Source: Raineyella antarctica (GTDB taxonomy: Bacteria; Actinomycetota; Actinomycetes; Propionibacteriales; Propionibacteriaceae). From it: a stretch of 64,000 nt of DNA. Position numbers and translations under genes: made by a program. Positions 30,494 to 38,993 of this stretch are shown piece by piece. Every line of letters starts with the position of its first letter. Positions within the stretch are counted from its first letter, which is position 1. The stretch lies in NCBI RefSeq assembly GCF_900092135.1, contig NZ_FMYF01000005.1:248001-312000 (forward strand), given 5' to 3'. The notes under the pieces are model-generated. The model was given only the letters and a program-made list of their open reading frames with translations, did not search any database and was not told where the DNA came from.

Positions 30494-31891
30494 ATGTCGC
30501 AGATGAGCCCCACGAGACGCGGATGGCTCGTCGTCGGTGCCTCGACGATCGCCCTCATCGTGTCCGTGAACGCCCTGATCCTCACCCCGTACGGCGTGAT
30601 GATGGACCCGATCGCCAAGGACTTCGGCTGGACCCGGGCAGCGGTCAGCAACGGCCTCAGTATCTACGCGCTGGCCGCAGCGATCGTGATGCCCTTCGCG
30701 GGGCGCCTGCTCGATGGTCTCGGGATCCGCAAGGTCGGCATCCCGAGCGTCCTGCTCACCGCCCTGTCGATGATCGGCCTGGCCTACTGCCCGCCCAACC
30801 AGGGACTGTGGTACGGCCTGATGGCCTTCCTCGGCGTGGTGTCGGTCGGCCAGGGCGGCCTGACCTACCTCAAGGTCGCCTCCGAGTGGATCGACCGGAA
30901 CCGCGGCCTGGCCGTGGGACTGGTGGGCACCGGGATCGCCGTGGGCCAGGCCGTCGCGCCGGCCTTCACCGAACTGCTGATGACCACCTTCGGTGGCTGG
31001 CGACCGGTCTTCATCGGCCTGGCGGTCCTGCTGGTCGTGCTCGCCCTGCCGCCGCTGCTGTTCGTCGTACGCGAACCTGATGCCGCTGAGCGCTTCGAAC
31101 TCGGTCTCGTCGCCACCCCGTCCTCGAGGGAGCTTCCGGGCCTGGAGACCGGCGAGGCCATCCGCACCCGCCAGTTCTGGATCCTGCTGCTCACCACCCT
31201 CGTCCTTGGCTGCGCCGCCCCCGGCGCCCTCGTCCACATGGTGCCGCTGATGACCGACCAGGGGATCAGCCCGGCGCAGGCGGTGGCCGCCCTCTCCGCA
31301 GCCGGCCTGTCCGCCATGGTCGGGCGCCTGATCGGAGGCTTCCTGGTCGACCGCTTCTACGCCCCCCTGGTGGCGGCGGTCGTGTTCGTCCTGCCTGCCC
31401 TCGGCTTCTGGTTCCTCAGCGGCCACACCCACGTCCCGGGCCTCCCGCTGGTCGGCGCGATCCTGGTCGGCATGGCGATGGGCGGGGAATCGGACCTGGT
31501 CAGCTACATGACCTCCCGCTACCTCGGGATGAAGCGCTTCGGCCTGATCTTCGGGATCTACTACGCCCTGCTCGCACTGGGCTACGCGATCGGACCGTTC
31601 GTCTTCGCCCAGTCGTACAGCGCGACCGGGAACTACGACATGGCCTTCTGGATCTTCGGGATCGGCCTGGTCGTCTGCGCCCTGGGCGGTCTCACCATGG
31701 GCCGCTACCGGTACCCGGCGGGCATCGCCATCCCGGTCGCCGACGACCCTCGCGACGCCTTCGAGCAGATCCCGGAGGCGGTCCTGGTCGACAACCCGGT
31801 GCTGGGGGCACACCACCACGGCCGGCACGGCGTGGAGGAGCCGGCCAACCCGGACAGCCCCGCGCTGGAGGACACCCGCGATCCGGTCTGA
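30494..31891 (+). CDS. MFS transporter, monocarboxylate/OFA-like
   Basis: 465 residues, 12 predicted helices. N-terminal LIVSVNALILTPYGVMMDPIAKDFGWTR with AAVSNGLSIY is typical of the MCT/OFA-like branch of MFS permeases that import organic acids. The cytoplasmic C-terminus (about 60 residues) is hydrophilic and His/Asp/Pro-rich. AAGGAG precedes ATG. Divergent from the flavin monooxygenase gene, it is the best candidate for uptake of the aromatic acid degraded by this cluster. Confidence 0.87.
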   Translation: MSQMSPTRRGWLVVGASTIALIVSVNALILTPYGVMMDPIAKDFGWTRAAVSNGLSIYALAAAIVMPFAGRLLDGLGIRKVGIPSVLLTALSMIGLAYCPPNQGLWYGLMAFLGVVSVGQGGLTYLKVASEWIDRNRGLAVGLVGTGIAVGQAVAPAFTELLMTTFGGWRPVFIGLAVLLVVLALPPLLFVVREPDAAERFELGLVATPSSRELPGLETGEAIRTRQFWILLLTTLVLGCAAPGALVHMVPLMTDQGISPAQAVAALSAAGLSAMVGRLIGGFLVDRFYAPLVAAVVFVLPALGFWFLSGHTHVPGLPLVGAILVGMAMGGESDLVSYMTSRYLGMKRFGLIFGIYYALLALGYAIGPFVFAQSYSATGNYDMAFWIFGIGLVVCALGGLTMGRYRYPAGIAIPVADDPRDAFEQIPEAVLVDNPVLGAHHHGRHGVEEPANPDSPALEDTRDPV

Positions 31892-31925
31892 TCGCCGGAC
31901 CGCAGCACGGACGAGCCTGCCCGCG

Positions 31926-31965
31926 CGTACGCCCCGGTCCACTTCGGTGGGTGCCGGGGCGTACG
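31926..31965. terminator. Terminator between the importer gene and tgt
   Basis: CGTACGCCCCGG (31926-31937) pairs with 31954-31965. An inner CCAC-TTCG-GTGG forms a stable UUCG tetraloop stem. It separates convergent genes. Confidence 0.85.
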
Positions 31966-31992
31966 TCCGTGTCGCGGTGGTCCGCGGGCGCC

Positions 31993-33276
31993 TCAGCGCT
32001 GGGCGTAGAAGCGGCCCAGCGTCTCCTCGCGCAGTTCGGCGAACCGGTCGTCGTCGATCGACGTACGGATCTCGTCGACCAGCCGCACGGTGAAGCGCTC
32101 GTTGTGGATCGTGGCCAGGGTCGAGGCGAGCATCTCCTTGGCCTTGAACAGGTGGTGCAGGTAGGCGCGGGAGAAGTTCTGGCAGGTGTAGCAGTCGCAG
32201 TCGGCCTCGATCGGCCCGAAGTCGCGCTTGTTCTCGGCCCGGGTGATGTTGAACCGGCCGTCGCGGGTGTAGAGCGCGGCATTGCGGGCCACCCGGGAGG
32301 GCTGGACGCAGTCGAAGGTGTCGGCGCCGTTCTCGATCGCGGTGAAGAAGTCGTCCGGCTCGGAGATACCGAGCAGGTGCCGGGGCTTGTCGTCGGGCAG
32401 TTCCTCGCTGACCCAGCCGACGATCGTGCCAAGGTTCGCCTTCTCCAGCGCCCCGCCGATCCCGAACCCGTCGAAGCCGCGGCCCTCGACCTGCATCTCG
32501 GCCAGGCCGCGGGCCGCGGTTCGGCGCAGGTCCTCGTACTGGGCGCCCTGGACCACCCCGAAGAGCGCCTGGTAGGGCTTGCCGACCCGTTCGGTGGTGA
32601 GCCGGCCGTGCTCCGCCAGGCAGCGCTCGGCCCAGCGGCGGGTCCGCTCGACCGACTCGACCTGGTAGTCGCGGGTGTTCATCAGGGTGGTCAGCTCGTC
32701 GAAGGCGAACATGATGTCGGCCCCGAGCTGGTGCTGGATCCGCATCGACACCTCGGGGGTGAAGCGCAGTTCGTCGCCGTTCAGGTGCGAGTAGAAGGTG
32801 ACGCCGTCCTCGTCGACGAAGGCCCGGCGGGTCTTGCCCTCGGCGATCACGTCGTCGCTCTGCAGGCCGGCGGTGTCCATCGCCAGCACCTTCTTGAACC
32901 CTGCCCCCAGGCTCATCACCTGGAAGCCGCCCGAGTCGGTGAAGGTCGGGCCGGGCCAGTTCATGAACCGGCCCAGTCCGCCCGCCTCGTCGACGATGTC
33001 GGAGCCGGGCTGGAGGTAGAGGTGGTAGGCGTTGGCGAGCACCGCCTGGGCGCCGAGGTCCTCCACGTGCGAGGGCGTGACGGCCTTGACGGTGGCCTTG
33101 GTGCCGACCGCGACGAAGGCGGGCGTACGGATCTGGCCGTGCGGGGTACGGATCGTCCCGGTGCGACCCAGGCCGTTCTCCAGCACCGTCCGGGCGGCGA
33201 ATCCGAACGACGGGTCCGCAGCAGCGGGCCCGTCGGCGCCGTCGGTGGAGACGGTCGCGTCCTCGACGAGGGACAT
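31993..33276 (-). CDS. tgt: Queuine/tRNA-guanine transglycosylase
   Basis: Base-exchange enzyme putting preQ1 or queuine into the wobble position of GUN-anticodon tRNAs. 427 residues with the nucleophile/substrate motif FTDSGGFQVMSL, GVVQGAQYEDLR, GFGIGGALEKAN and the C-terminal zinc site CDCYTCQNFSRAYLHHL. ATG follows the rsmE stop after one base (TGAGATG). No queuosine synthesis genes are visible; salvage of the base is common in actinobacteria. An N-terminal extension of about 25 residues is acidic. Confidence 0.94.
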   Translation of the reverse strand: MSLVEDATVSTDGADGPAAADPSFGFAARTVLENGLGRTGTIRTPHGQIRTPAFVAVGTKATVKAVTPSHVEDLGAQAVLANAYHLYLQPGSDIVDEAGGLGRFMNWPGPTFTDSGGFQVMSLGAGFKKVLAMDTAGLQSDDVIAEGKTRRAFVDEDGVTFYSHLNGDELRFTPEVSMRIQHQLGADIMFAFDELTTLMNTRDYQVESVERTRRWAERCLAEHGRLTTERVGKPYQALFGVVQGAQYEDLRRTAARGLAEMQVEGRGFDGFGIGGALEKANLGTIVGWVSEELPDDKPRHLLGISEPDDFFTAIENGADTFDCVQPSRVARNAALYTRDGRFNITRAENKRDFGPIEADCDCYTCQNFSRAYLHHLFKAKEMLASTLATIHNERFTVRLVDEIRTSIDDDRFAELREETLGRFYAQR

Positions 33277-33277
33277 C

Positions 33278-34012
33278 TCAGCGGCCGGCCAGGGCCTGGG
33301 CCTGCGCCAGTCCGACGATGCCGGCCGAGGAGGCCCGGAGCACGCCGTCGCTGACCAGCACCGCCGTCGCACCGGCGGCGACCAGGGTGTCCAGTTCGTC
33401 GGGGGCGATCCCGCCCTCGGGTCCGACGACCAGCAGCACACTGCCATGGTCGGGCACCCCGGCGTCGGCCAACCACACTTCGGCGCTCTCGTGCAGCACG
33501 TACGCCGCGTCCGCCTCGGCGACCAGCAGGGCCAGCTCGGCGGTCCCGACCACGTCGTGCACGTCCGGTACCCGCAGCCGGCGGGACTGCTTGGCCGCCT
33601 CGCGGACCGTACGCCGCCACTTCTCGGCACCCTTGGCGGCCTTGTCGCCGCTCCAGCGCACGATCGCGCGGGCCGACTGCCAGGGCACGACCTCGGCGAC
33701 GCCGGCCTGGGTGACCATGTCGATCGCCTGCTCGTCGTGGCCGCCCTTGGCCAGCGCCTGGGCCAGGATCCAGCGCACGGGGGGCTCAGGCGCGTCCAGT
33801 ACCTCGTCGACCCGGACCGCCAGGCCCTTCTTGCTCACCTCGACGACCTCGCCGCGGACGCCGCGGCCCGCGCCGTCGGACAGCACGACGACCTCACCGG
33901 CCCGGATCCGGCGCACGACGGCGGCGTGGTGCCCCTCCTCCCCCGCCAGCGGCACGACGTCGCCGACGGCGGGAGTAGTGGGAAGCTCGGTCAGGAAGAC
34001 AGGATCGGTCAC
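33278..34012 (-). CDS. rsmE: 16S rRNA m3U1498 methyltransferase RsmE
   Basis: SPOUT-family methyltransferase of 244 aa with an N-terminal PUA-like domain (GEEGHHAAVVRRIRAGE) and the C-terminal knot LLVVGPEGGIAPDELDTL followed by LRASSAGIVGLAQAQAL. The start is GTG, 12 bp after the dnaJ stop. The hrcA-dnaJ-rsmE order is standard in actinobacteria. Confidence 0.94.
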   Translation of the reverse strand: MTDPVFLTELPTTPAVGDVVPLAGEEGHHAAVVRRIRAGEVVVLSDGAGRGVRGEVVEVSKKGLAVRVDEVLDAPEPPVRWILAQALAKGGHDEQAIDMVTQAGVAEVVPWQSARAIVRWSGDKAAKGAEKWRRTVREAAKQSRRLRVPDVHDVVGTAELALLVAEADAAYVLHESAEVWLADAGVPDHGSVLLVVGPEGGIAPDELDTLVAAGATAVLVSDGVLRASSAGIVGLAQAQALAGR

Positions 34013-34024
34013 CGGAGCCCCTAC

Positions 34025-35200
34025 TCAGCCTTCGAAGGCGTCGCGGAGCTTGCCGAAGAAGCCCTTCTCGCGGCCGTGGCCGAGGTTGGCACCGGCCTCA
34101 CCGCGCAACTCGGCCAGTTGCTGGAGCAGTTCGCGCTGCTCGTGGTCCAGCTTGGTCGGGGTCTGCACCAGGAAGGTGACGCCCATGTCACCGCGCCCGT
34201 TGCCGCGCAGCTTGGGCACGCCCTTGCCGCGGACGCTGACCCGGGTGCCGGACTGGGTACCGGCCGGGATCTCGACGTCCACGACCGACTCCTCGGGCGT
34301 GGCGCCCTCCTTCTCCGCGTCCAGGGTGGGGACGCGCACGGAGGTCCCCAGCGCGGCGGCGACCATCGGGACGCGTACGACGGTCTCCAGGTCGGCACCC
34401 TGGCGGGTGAAGTCCTCGTGCGGCAGGACGCGCAGCTCCACGTACAGGTCACCGGCCGCACCGCCACCCGCGCCGACCTCGCCCTGCGAGGCCAGGTGGA
34501 TCCGGTTGCCGGTGTCGACGCCGGCCGGCACCTTGACGTTGAGCGTACGGGTGCTGCGGACCCGGCCCTCCCCGGAGCACTCCGGGCAGGGGTCGGGAAT
34601 GACCGAGCCGTAGCCGCGGCAGGTCGGGCACGGGGAGGACGTACGGATGTCGCCGAGGAAGGACCGCTGCACCTGGGTGACCTCGCCGGCACCATGGCAG
34701 GTGCGGCAGGTGACGGGCTCGTTGCCGTCGGCCGAGCCGGATCCCGAGCACCGCGAGCAGAGCACCGCGGTGTCGACCTGCAGTGGCTTGGTCACGCCGA
34801 ACGCGGCCTCCGACAGGGTGAGGCTCATCCCGACCAGGGCGTCCTGGCCCTTGCGGACCCGCGAGCGCGGCCCGCGCGAGGTGGCCTGGCCGAACATCGA
34901 CCCGATCAGGTCGGTGAAGTCGAAGCCGCCGGCGGTGCCGAAGCCACCCATGCCGCCGAAGCCGCCACCCATCCCGCCGCCGTGGCCCATCGGGTCGCCG
35001 CCGCGGTCGTAGACGGCCCGCTTCTGCGGGTCCTTCAGCACCTCGTACGCCTCGTTGAGCTCCTTGAACTGCTCGGCGGCGTCGTCGGTCTGCGCGACGT
35101 CGGGGTGCACCTTCATGGCCTTCTTGCGGTAGGCCTTCTTGACGGCGTCAGCGTCGGCGTCCCGGCTCACGCCCAGGATCTCGTAGTAGTCCTTGCTCAT
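34025..35200 (-). CDS. dnaJ: Chaperone DnaJ
   Basis: 391 residues: J domain (1-68, HPD motif in KVHPDVAQ), Gly/Phe region (HGGGMGGGFGGMGGFG), a zinc domain with four CxxCxGxG-type repeats (CSRCSGSG, CRTCHGAG, CPTCRGYG, CPECSGEG) and the C-terminal substrate domain. It stimulates DnaK ATPase. It lies seven bases after hrcA and is the heat-shock-linked DnaJ copy, expected to be under HrcA/CIRCE control. Confidence 0.96.
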   Translation of the reverse strand: MSKDYYEILGVSRDADADAVKKAYRKKAMKVHPDVAQTDDAAEQFKELNEAYEVLKDPQKRAVYDRGGDPMGHGGGMGGGFGGMGGFGTAGGFDFTDLIGSMFGQATSRGPRSRVRKGQDALVGMSLTLSEAAFGVTKPLQVDTAVLCSRCSGSGSADGNEPVTCRTCHGAGEVTQVQRSFLGDIRTSSPCPTCRGYGSVIPDPCPECSGEGRVRSTRTLNVKVPAGVDTGNRIHLASQGEVGAGGGAAGDLYVELRVLPHEDFTRQGADLETVVRVPMVAAALGTSVRVPTLDAEKEGATPEESVVDVEIPAGTQSGTRVSVRGKGVPKLRGNGRGDMGVTFLVQTPTKLDHEQRELLQQLAELRGEAGANLGHGREKGFFGKLRDAFEG

Positions 35201-35207
35201 GTCCTCG

Positions 35208-36221
35208 TCATCCTTGGGCCAGGAAGCGGCCCACGTAGCGTGCGACTGCGCGCACCGACGCCATCGTCGACGGGTAGTCCATACGGGTCGGTCCGACAAT
35301 ACCGAGGGTCGCCCACACATCCGAGTGGCTTCCGTAGGCACTCGCGACCATCGAGGTCGACTGCAGCCCCTCGAACTTGTTCTCCTGCCCGATCCGGACG
35401 GTCACGTCGTCGGACGCGGCGGCCTCGCCGAGCAGCTTCAGCAGGACGACCTGCTCCTCCAGCGCCTCGAGCACCGGTTCGACGGTGGTCTCGAACTCGC
35501 GGGCGAACCGGGCCAGGTTGGGCACGCCGCCGACCACCACGCGGGTGCTGGGCGGGGAGCCGAGCATCTGCAGCAGCACCTCGACCACCGCCGCGGCGGC
35601 GGGCCGCTGCTCGGCGTCGAACTGCTCCAGCACCCCGGACAGGGCGTCCGCGGCCTCCTGGGGGGAGCGGGTGACCATCACGGCGGCCAGCCTGGTCCGC
35701 ATGGCGGCCAGTGCCTCGTCGTCGACCGACAGGTCCAGCGCGTGCTGGTCGACCCGGCCGTTGGAGTTGATCACGATGATCATCACGACGTTGCCGGCCA
35801 ACCGGATCAGGTCGACGTGGCGCACCGTGGTGGCGGTCACGATCGGGTACTGCACGATCGCGACCTGGTGGGTCAGCCGGGCGAGCAGCCGCACGGTCCG
35901 GGCGACGATGTCATCCATGTCGACTGCGCCGGACATGAAGGCCTCGATCGCGCGCCGCTCGGCGGCCGACAGTGGCTTCAGCTCACCGAGCCGGTCGACG
36001 AAGAGCCGGTAGCCCTTGTCGGTGGGGATCCGGCCGGCGCTGGTGTGCGGCTGGGTGATGTAGCCCTCGTCCTCCAGCACCGCCATGTCGTTGCGGACGG
36101 TCGCGGGCGAGACGCCCAACTGGTAGCGGTCGACGAGGGCCTTGGACCCGACCGGCTCCTGGCTGGCGACGTAGTCACTGACGATGGCGCGCAGCACTGT
36201 CAGCTTGCGGTCGTCGAGCAT
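35208..36221 (-). CDS. hrcA: Heat-inducible transcription repressor HrcA
   Basis: 337 residues: winged helix (about 1-75, VLRAIVSDYVASQEPVGSKALV and GVSPATVRNDMAVLEDEGYI), then the GAF-like and inserted dimerisation domains. Ends RYVGRFLAQG. GGAGGAGGGG precedes ATG. It represses class I heat-shock genes by binding CIRCE and is itself preceded by a perfect CIRCE, so it autoregulates. Confidence 0.96.
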   Translation of the reverse strand: MLDDRKLTVLRAIVSDYVASQEPVGSKALVDRYQLGVSPATVRNDMAVLEDEGYITQPHTSAGRIPTDKGYRLFVDRLGELKPLSAAERRAIEAFMSGAVDMDDIVARTVRLLARLTHQVAIVQYPIVTATTVRHVDLIRLAGNVVMIIVINSNGRVDQHALDLSVDDEALAAMRTRLAAVMVTRSPQEAADALSGVLEQFDAEQRPAAAAVVEVLLQMLGSPPSTRVVVGGVPNLARFAREFETTVEPVLEALEEQVVLLKLLGEAAASDDVTVRIGQENKFEGLQSTSMVASAYGSHSDVWATLGIVGPTRMDYPSTMASVRAVARYVGRFLAQG

Positions 36222-36275
36222 GTCCCCTCCTCCCGGACCCGGTGCCGGCGCGCGCATGGTCGGCGCATCCGCCTG

Positions 36276-36302
36276 TTGGCACTCATGGATTGCGAGTGCC
36301 AG
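36276..36302. promoter_or_regulatory. CIRCE operator
   Basis: TTGGCACTC-N9-GAGTGCCAG matches the CIRCE consensus (TTAGCACTC-N9-GAGTGCTAA) with perfect arm symmetry over eight bases. TAGACT (36301-36306, minus strand) overlaps its edge as the hrcA -10. The start of the divergent metallo-beta-lactamase-fold gene is only nine bases away. Confidence 0.9.
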
Positions 36303-36311
36303 TCTAGCCCC

Positions 36312-37196
36312 ATGAGCAATCGAGCCCCCGCAGCCGTTCCGGTCCCCTCCCTCGGCCCCTGGGAGCAGGTCGGGGACCGTACGTGGCGGGCGGTGGCCCA
36401 GCCCGAGGCCGTGACGATCGGCCTGGTGGCGGGGTCGGAGGGCGCCCTGGTGATCGACACCGGCTCCTCGCCCGCCCAGGGCGAGCAGATCCGCCGCAGC
36501 GCCGAGGAGGTGGCCGGGGTGCCGGTGGTCACGGTGGCGCTGACCCACGCGCACTACGACCACGTCGGCGGACTGGGCGCCTTCGCCGACCTGCCGATCC
36601 ACGCCCACCTGGACCTGGCCCGGCACCTGGCGGACCCCGCGCTCGCGGCCGACCTGGCACCGTACGGGGTCGACCCGGCCGACCTGCCGCGGCCCGACCG
36701 CACGTTCGGGGTGGTCCGGGCGGTGTCCCTGGGCGACCGCGTGGTGGAGCTGATCAGCGTCGGGGCCGCGCACACCGACCATGACGTGATCGCGGTGGTC
36801 GCGGATGTGAAGTGCATCTTCGCCGGGGACGTGGTCGAGCCGGCCGGACCCGAGTTCGGGCCCGACGCCGATCCGGAGCGCTGGCCGGCCTCGCTGGACA
36901 ACCTGATCGGGCTGATGCTGCGCCCCGGCTGGACAGCGCTGCCGGGCCACGGGGAGGCGATGACGATGTCCGAGATCACCCTGCAGCGCGGCTGGATCGC
37001 CTCGATCCTGGGCGAGGTCACCAACCTGGTCTCCGACGGGGTCCGGTACGAGGACGCCGAGCAGCGCGGGGACTGGCCGTTCCCGTGGGAGCGGATCGCG
37101 CCCGGTGTCCGGACCGCCTACGACCGACTGGCCGAACGCGGGTTCGCCCCGCGCGACCAGCTGCCGATCATCCGCAAGGACCTGCGCCAGGACTGA
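36312..37196 (+). CDS. Metallo-beta-lactamase-fold hydrolase
   Basis: 294 residues with the motif THAHYDHVGG (about residues 77-86), a further His in GAAHTDHD, FAGDVVEPAG and the late LPGHGEAM, all in the order of binuclear zinc MBL-fold hydrolases. No signal peptide. The substrate is unknown; glyoxalase II-like or related thioester hydrolysis is possible. No ribosome site. CAGTCT lies six bases before ATG within the CIRCE edge, so the transcript may be leaderless and HrcA binding may affect it. Confidence 0.85.
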   Translation: MSNRAPAAVPVPSLGPWEQVGDRTWRAVAQPEAVTIGLVAGSEGALVIDTGSSPAQGEQIRRSAEEVAGVPVVTVALTHAHYDHVGGLGAFADLPIHAHLDLARHLADPALAADLAPYGVDPADLPRPDRTFGVVRAVSLGDRVVELISVGAAHTDHDVIAVVADVKCIFAGDVVEPAGPEFGPDADPERWPASLDNLIGLMLRPGWTALPGHGEAMTMSEITLQRGWIASILGEVTNLVSDGVRYEDAEQRGDWPFPWERIAPGVRTAYDRLAERGFAPRDQLPIIRKDLRQD

Positions 37197-37202
37197 GCGG
37201 AC

Positions 37203-38033
37203 TCACTCCGCCTGGGCGGGGGTGGGCCGGATCCCGAGCCGGTCACCCAGCGCCGTACGGACCGCCGCGGTGACCTGCGGGGTGGCGCCGACCACCATCC
37301 CGAAGCCGTCCATGCCGGGGACGTAGGGCGAACCGTCGGTCAGGACCGCCGAACCGCCCTGCTCCTCCACCATCAGGATCCCCGGCACGTGGTCCCAGGG
37401 GCGCGGGCGCCCGTACACCAGGAAGTCGGCCGCTCCGGTCGCCATCCGCGGGTAGTCGATGCCGCAGCACAGGGCGCTGATCGAGATCGCCCCGAGGGCC
37501 GCGTCGGCCGGGCGCTGGCGGACCACGATCCGGGCCGAGTGGCCGGTCCAGTCGGCCGGGTCCGCAGCAGGCTCGCGGCGGCTGAGCCGGACGCCGTTGT
37601 GCGTGACACCGGCGCCGCGCTCGGCCACGTACGCACTGCCGTACTCGGGCTGCCAGATCCAGCCCCGGACCGTACGCCCGTCGCGGACCTCGCCGACCAT
37701 GACGGCGTAGTCCTCCTTGCCGTTCACGAAATTCTTGGTGCCGTCGACCGGGTCGATGGTGAAGCCGTGGGCCGCCCCCAGCAACATGTCCGGCAGGGCC
37801 GGGTTGGCGGCGGTGGCCTCCTCGCCGATGATCACGGCATCGGGGTAGGCCTGCCCGAGGATCTCGGTGAGCAGCAGCTCCGACTCCCGGTCGGCGATGG
37901 TGACCAGGTCACCGGGCCCCTTCTCGGAGATCTCATCGCGAGCAAGTGCCCGGAAGCGCGGACGTATCACCTCGTCGGCGACCTCCTGGATGATCTCGAG
38001 GACCCGGTCGGTGGACAGCTCTCGTGCGGCCAT
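37203..38033 (-). CDS. Inositol monophosphatase family protein (HisN-like)
   Basis: 276 residues. Metal-binding motifs GEEATAANPALP (E of motif 1, about 75) and IDPVDGTKNFVNGKEDYAVMVGEV (about 95-118), with C-terminal RPRPWDHVPGILMVEEQGG. This matches the HisN (histidinol-phosphatase)/SuhB branch. Substrate could be histidinol phosphate or inositol phosphate; ino1 lies 2.3 kb away but his genes are absent. The start is ATG at 38033 (38051 is in frame). Confidence 0.85.
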   Translation of the reverse strand: MAARELSTDRVLEIIQEVADEVIRPRFRALARDEISEKGPGDLVTIADRESELLLTEILGQAYPDAVIIGEEATAANPALPDMLLGAAHGFTIDPVDGTKNFVNGKEDYAVMVGEVRDGRTVRGWIWQPEYGSAYVAERGAGVTHNGVRLSRREPAADPADWTGHSARIVVRQRPADAALGAISISALCCGIDYPRMATGAADFLVYGRPRPWDHVPGILMVEEQGGSAVLTDGSPYVPGMDGFGMVVGATPQVTAAVRTALGDRLGIRPTPAQAE

Positions 38034-38091
38034 GGGCCAACTCTTGCACATCGGTCCGGATCGGCGCCTCACCCCGGTCCGTCGGGGCGGC

Positions 38092-38943
38092 TCAGTCCTC
38101 GGGCACGATGTGGTCCTGGGTGACGAAGTCGATCAGCCGCTCGACCTCGCGCAGCAGGCCCGGGTCCAGGTCGTTCCAGTTGCCGACCCGGGACAGGATG
38201 TGCTGCCAGGCCCGGGCGATGTCGGCCTGGTCCTTGTGCGGCCACCCCAGCGCGGCGCAGACCCCGTGCTTCCAGTCGGTGCCCTTGGGGATCCTCGGCC
38301 ACTCCTTGAGGCCGACCCGGGCCGGTTTCACGGCCTCCCAGATGTCGATGTACTGGTGGCCGGTGACCAGCACGTGGTCGCCCCACGGGCCGGCGGCGAC
38401 CTTCTCCACGATCCGGGACTCCTTGGTACCGGGGATCAGGTGGTCGACGAGCACGCCGAGCCGGCGGCCCTTCTCCGGACCGAACTCCTCCACGATCGCG
38501 GGCAGGTCATCCATGCCGCCCATGAACTCCACCACGACGCCGACGTGGCGCAGGTCGTCGCCCCAGACCTTCTCCACCAGCTCGGCATCGTGGCGGCCCT
38601 CCACGTAGATCCGGCTGGGCAGCGCGACCTTGGCCGGTTCGACCGGCCCGACCCGCGAGCCCGACCGGGTGTGGGTCTGCCGGGTGGTACGCGCCGGGAC
38701 CTTCAGGGTGACCGGTTCGCCCTCGAGCAGGAATCCCGGCCCGAGCGGGAAGGACCGGCGCCGACCCTTGCGGTCCTCCAGGATCACCAGGCCGTTCTCC
38801 CAGCGGATGATCGCACCGACGAAGCCGCTGGCGGGATCCTCGACCACCAGCCCTACTTTCACCACCTCGTCGCGAGTGACCTTCTTGTTCCCGCGCTGCC
38901 AGCCCGGGGAGAGGACATCGTTGGAATATCTGCTGGGGGGCAT
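38092..38943 (-). CDS. DUF3097 family protein
   Basis: 283-residue actinobacterial protein with an N-terminal SYSN-like start (PPSRYSNDVLSPGW), a small beta domain (about 25-85) and a Toprim-like part (ALPSRIYVEGRHDAELVEKVWGDDLR about 110-135; GVLVDHLIPGTKESRI; HVLVTGHQYIDIWEAV). The acidic residues in those strands suggest metal-dependent nucleic-acid chemistry, but no function is established. TATCGT lies seven bases before ATG (plus 38951-38956), suggesting a leaderless transcript. It is a constant neighbour of hemW in this phylum. Confidence 0.85.
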   Translation of the reverse strand: MPPSRYSNDVLSPGWQRGNKKVTRDEVVKVGLVVEDPASGFVGAIIRWENGLVILEDRKGRRRSFPLGPGFLLEGEPVTLKVPARTTRQTHTRSGSRVGPVEPAKVALPSRIYVEGRHDAELVEKVWGDDLRHVGVVVEFMGGMDDLPAIVEEFGPEKGRRLGVLVDHLIPGTKESRIVEKVAAGPWGDHVLVTGHQYIDIWEAVKPARVGLKEWPRIPKGTDWKHGVCAALGWPHKDQADIARAWQHILSRVGNWNDLDPGLLREVERLIDFVTQDHIVPED

Positions 38944-38993
38944 GGCCCCGACGATAGGACGCGCGGTCCGTGGTCGCGGGGCGCGACACGCCC

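Noticed and set aside
18424-31891. Integrated mobile element
   Set aside because: No integrase, transposase, flanking direct repeats or tRNA end were seen; only synteny interruption supports acquisition.
30209-31942. Long minus-strand frame joined to the flavin monooxygenase (977 codons in all)
   Set aside because: The upper part is antisense to the MFS importer and has low-complexity Asp/Gly/His composition; the monooxygenase has its own ATG and ribosome site at 30208.
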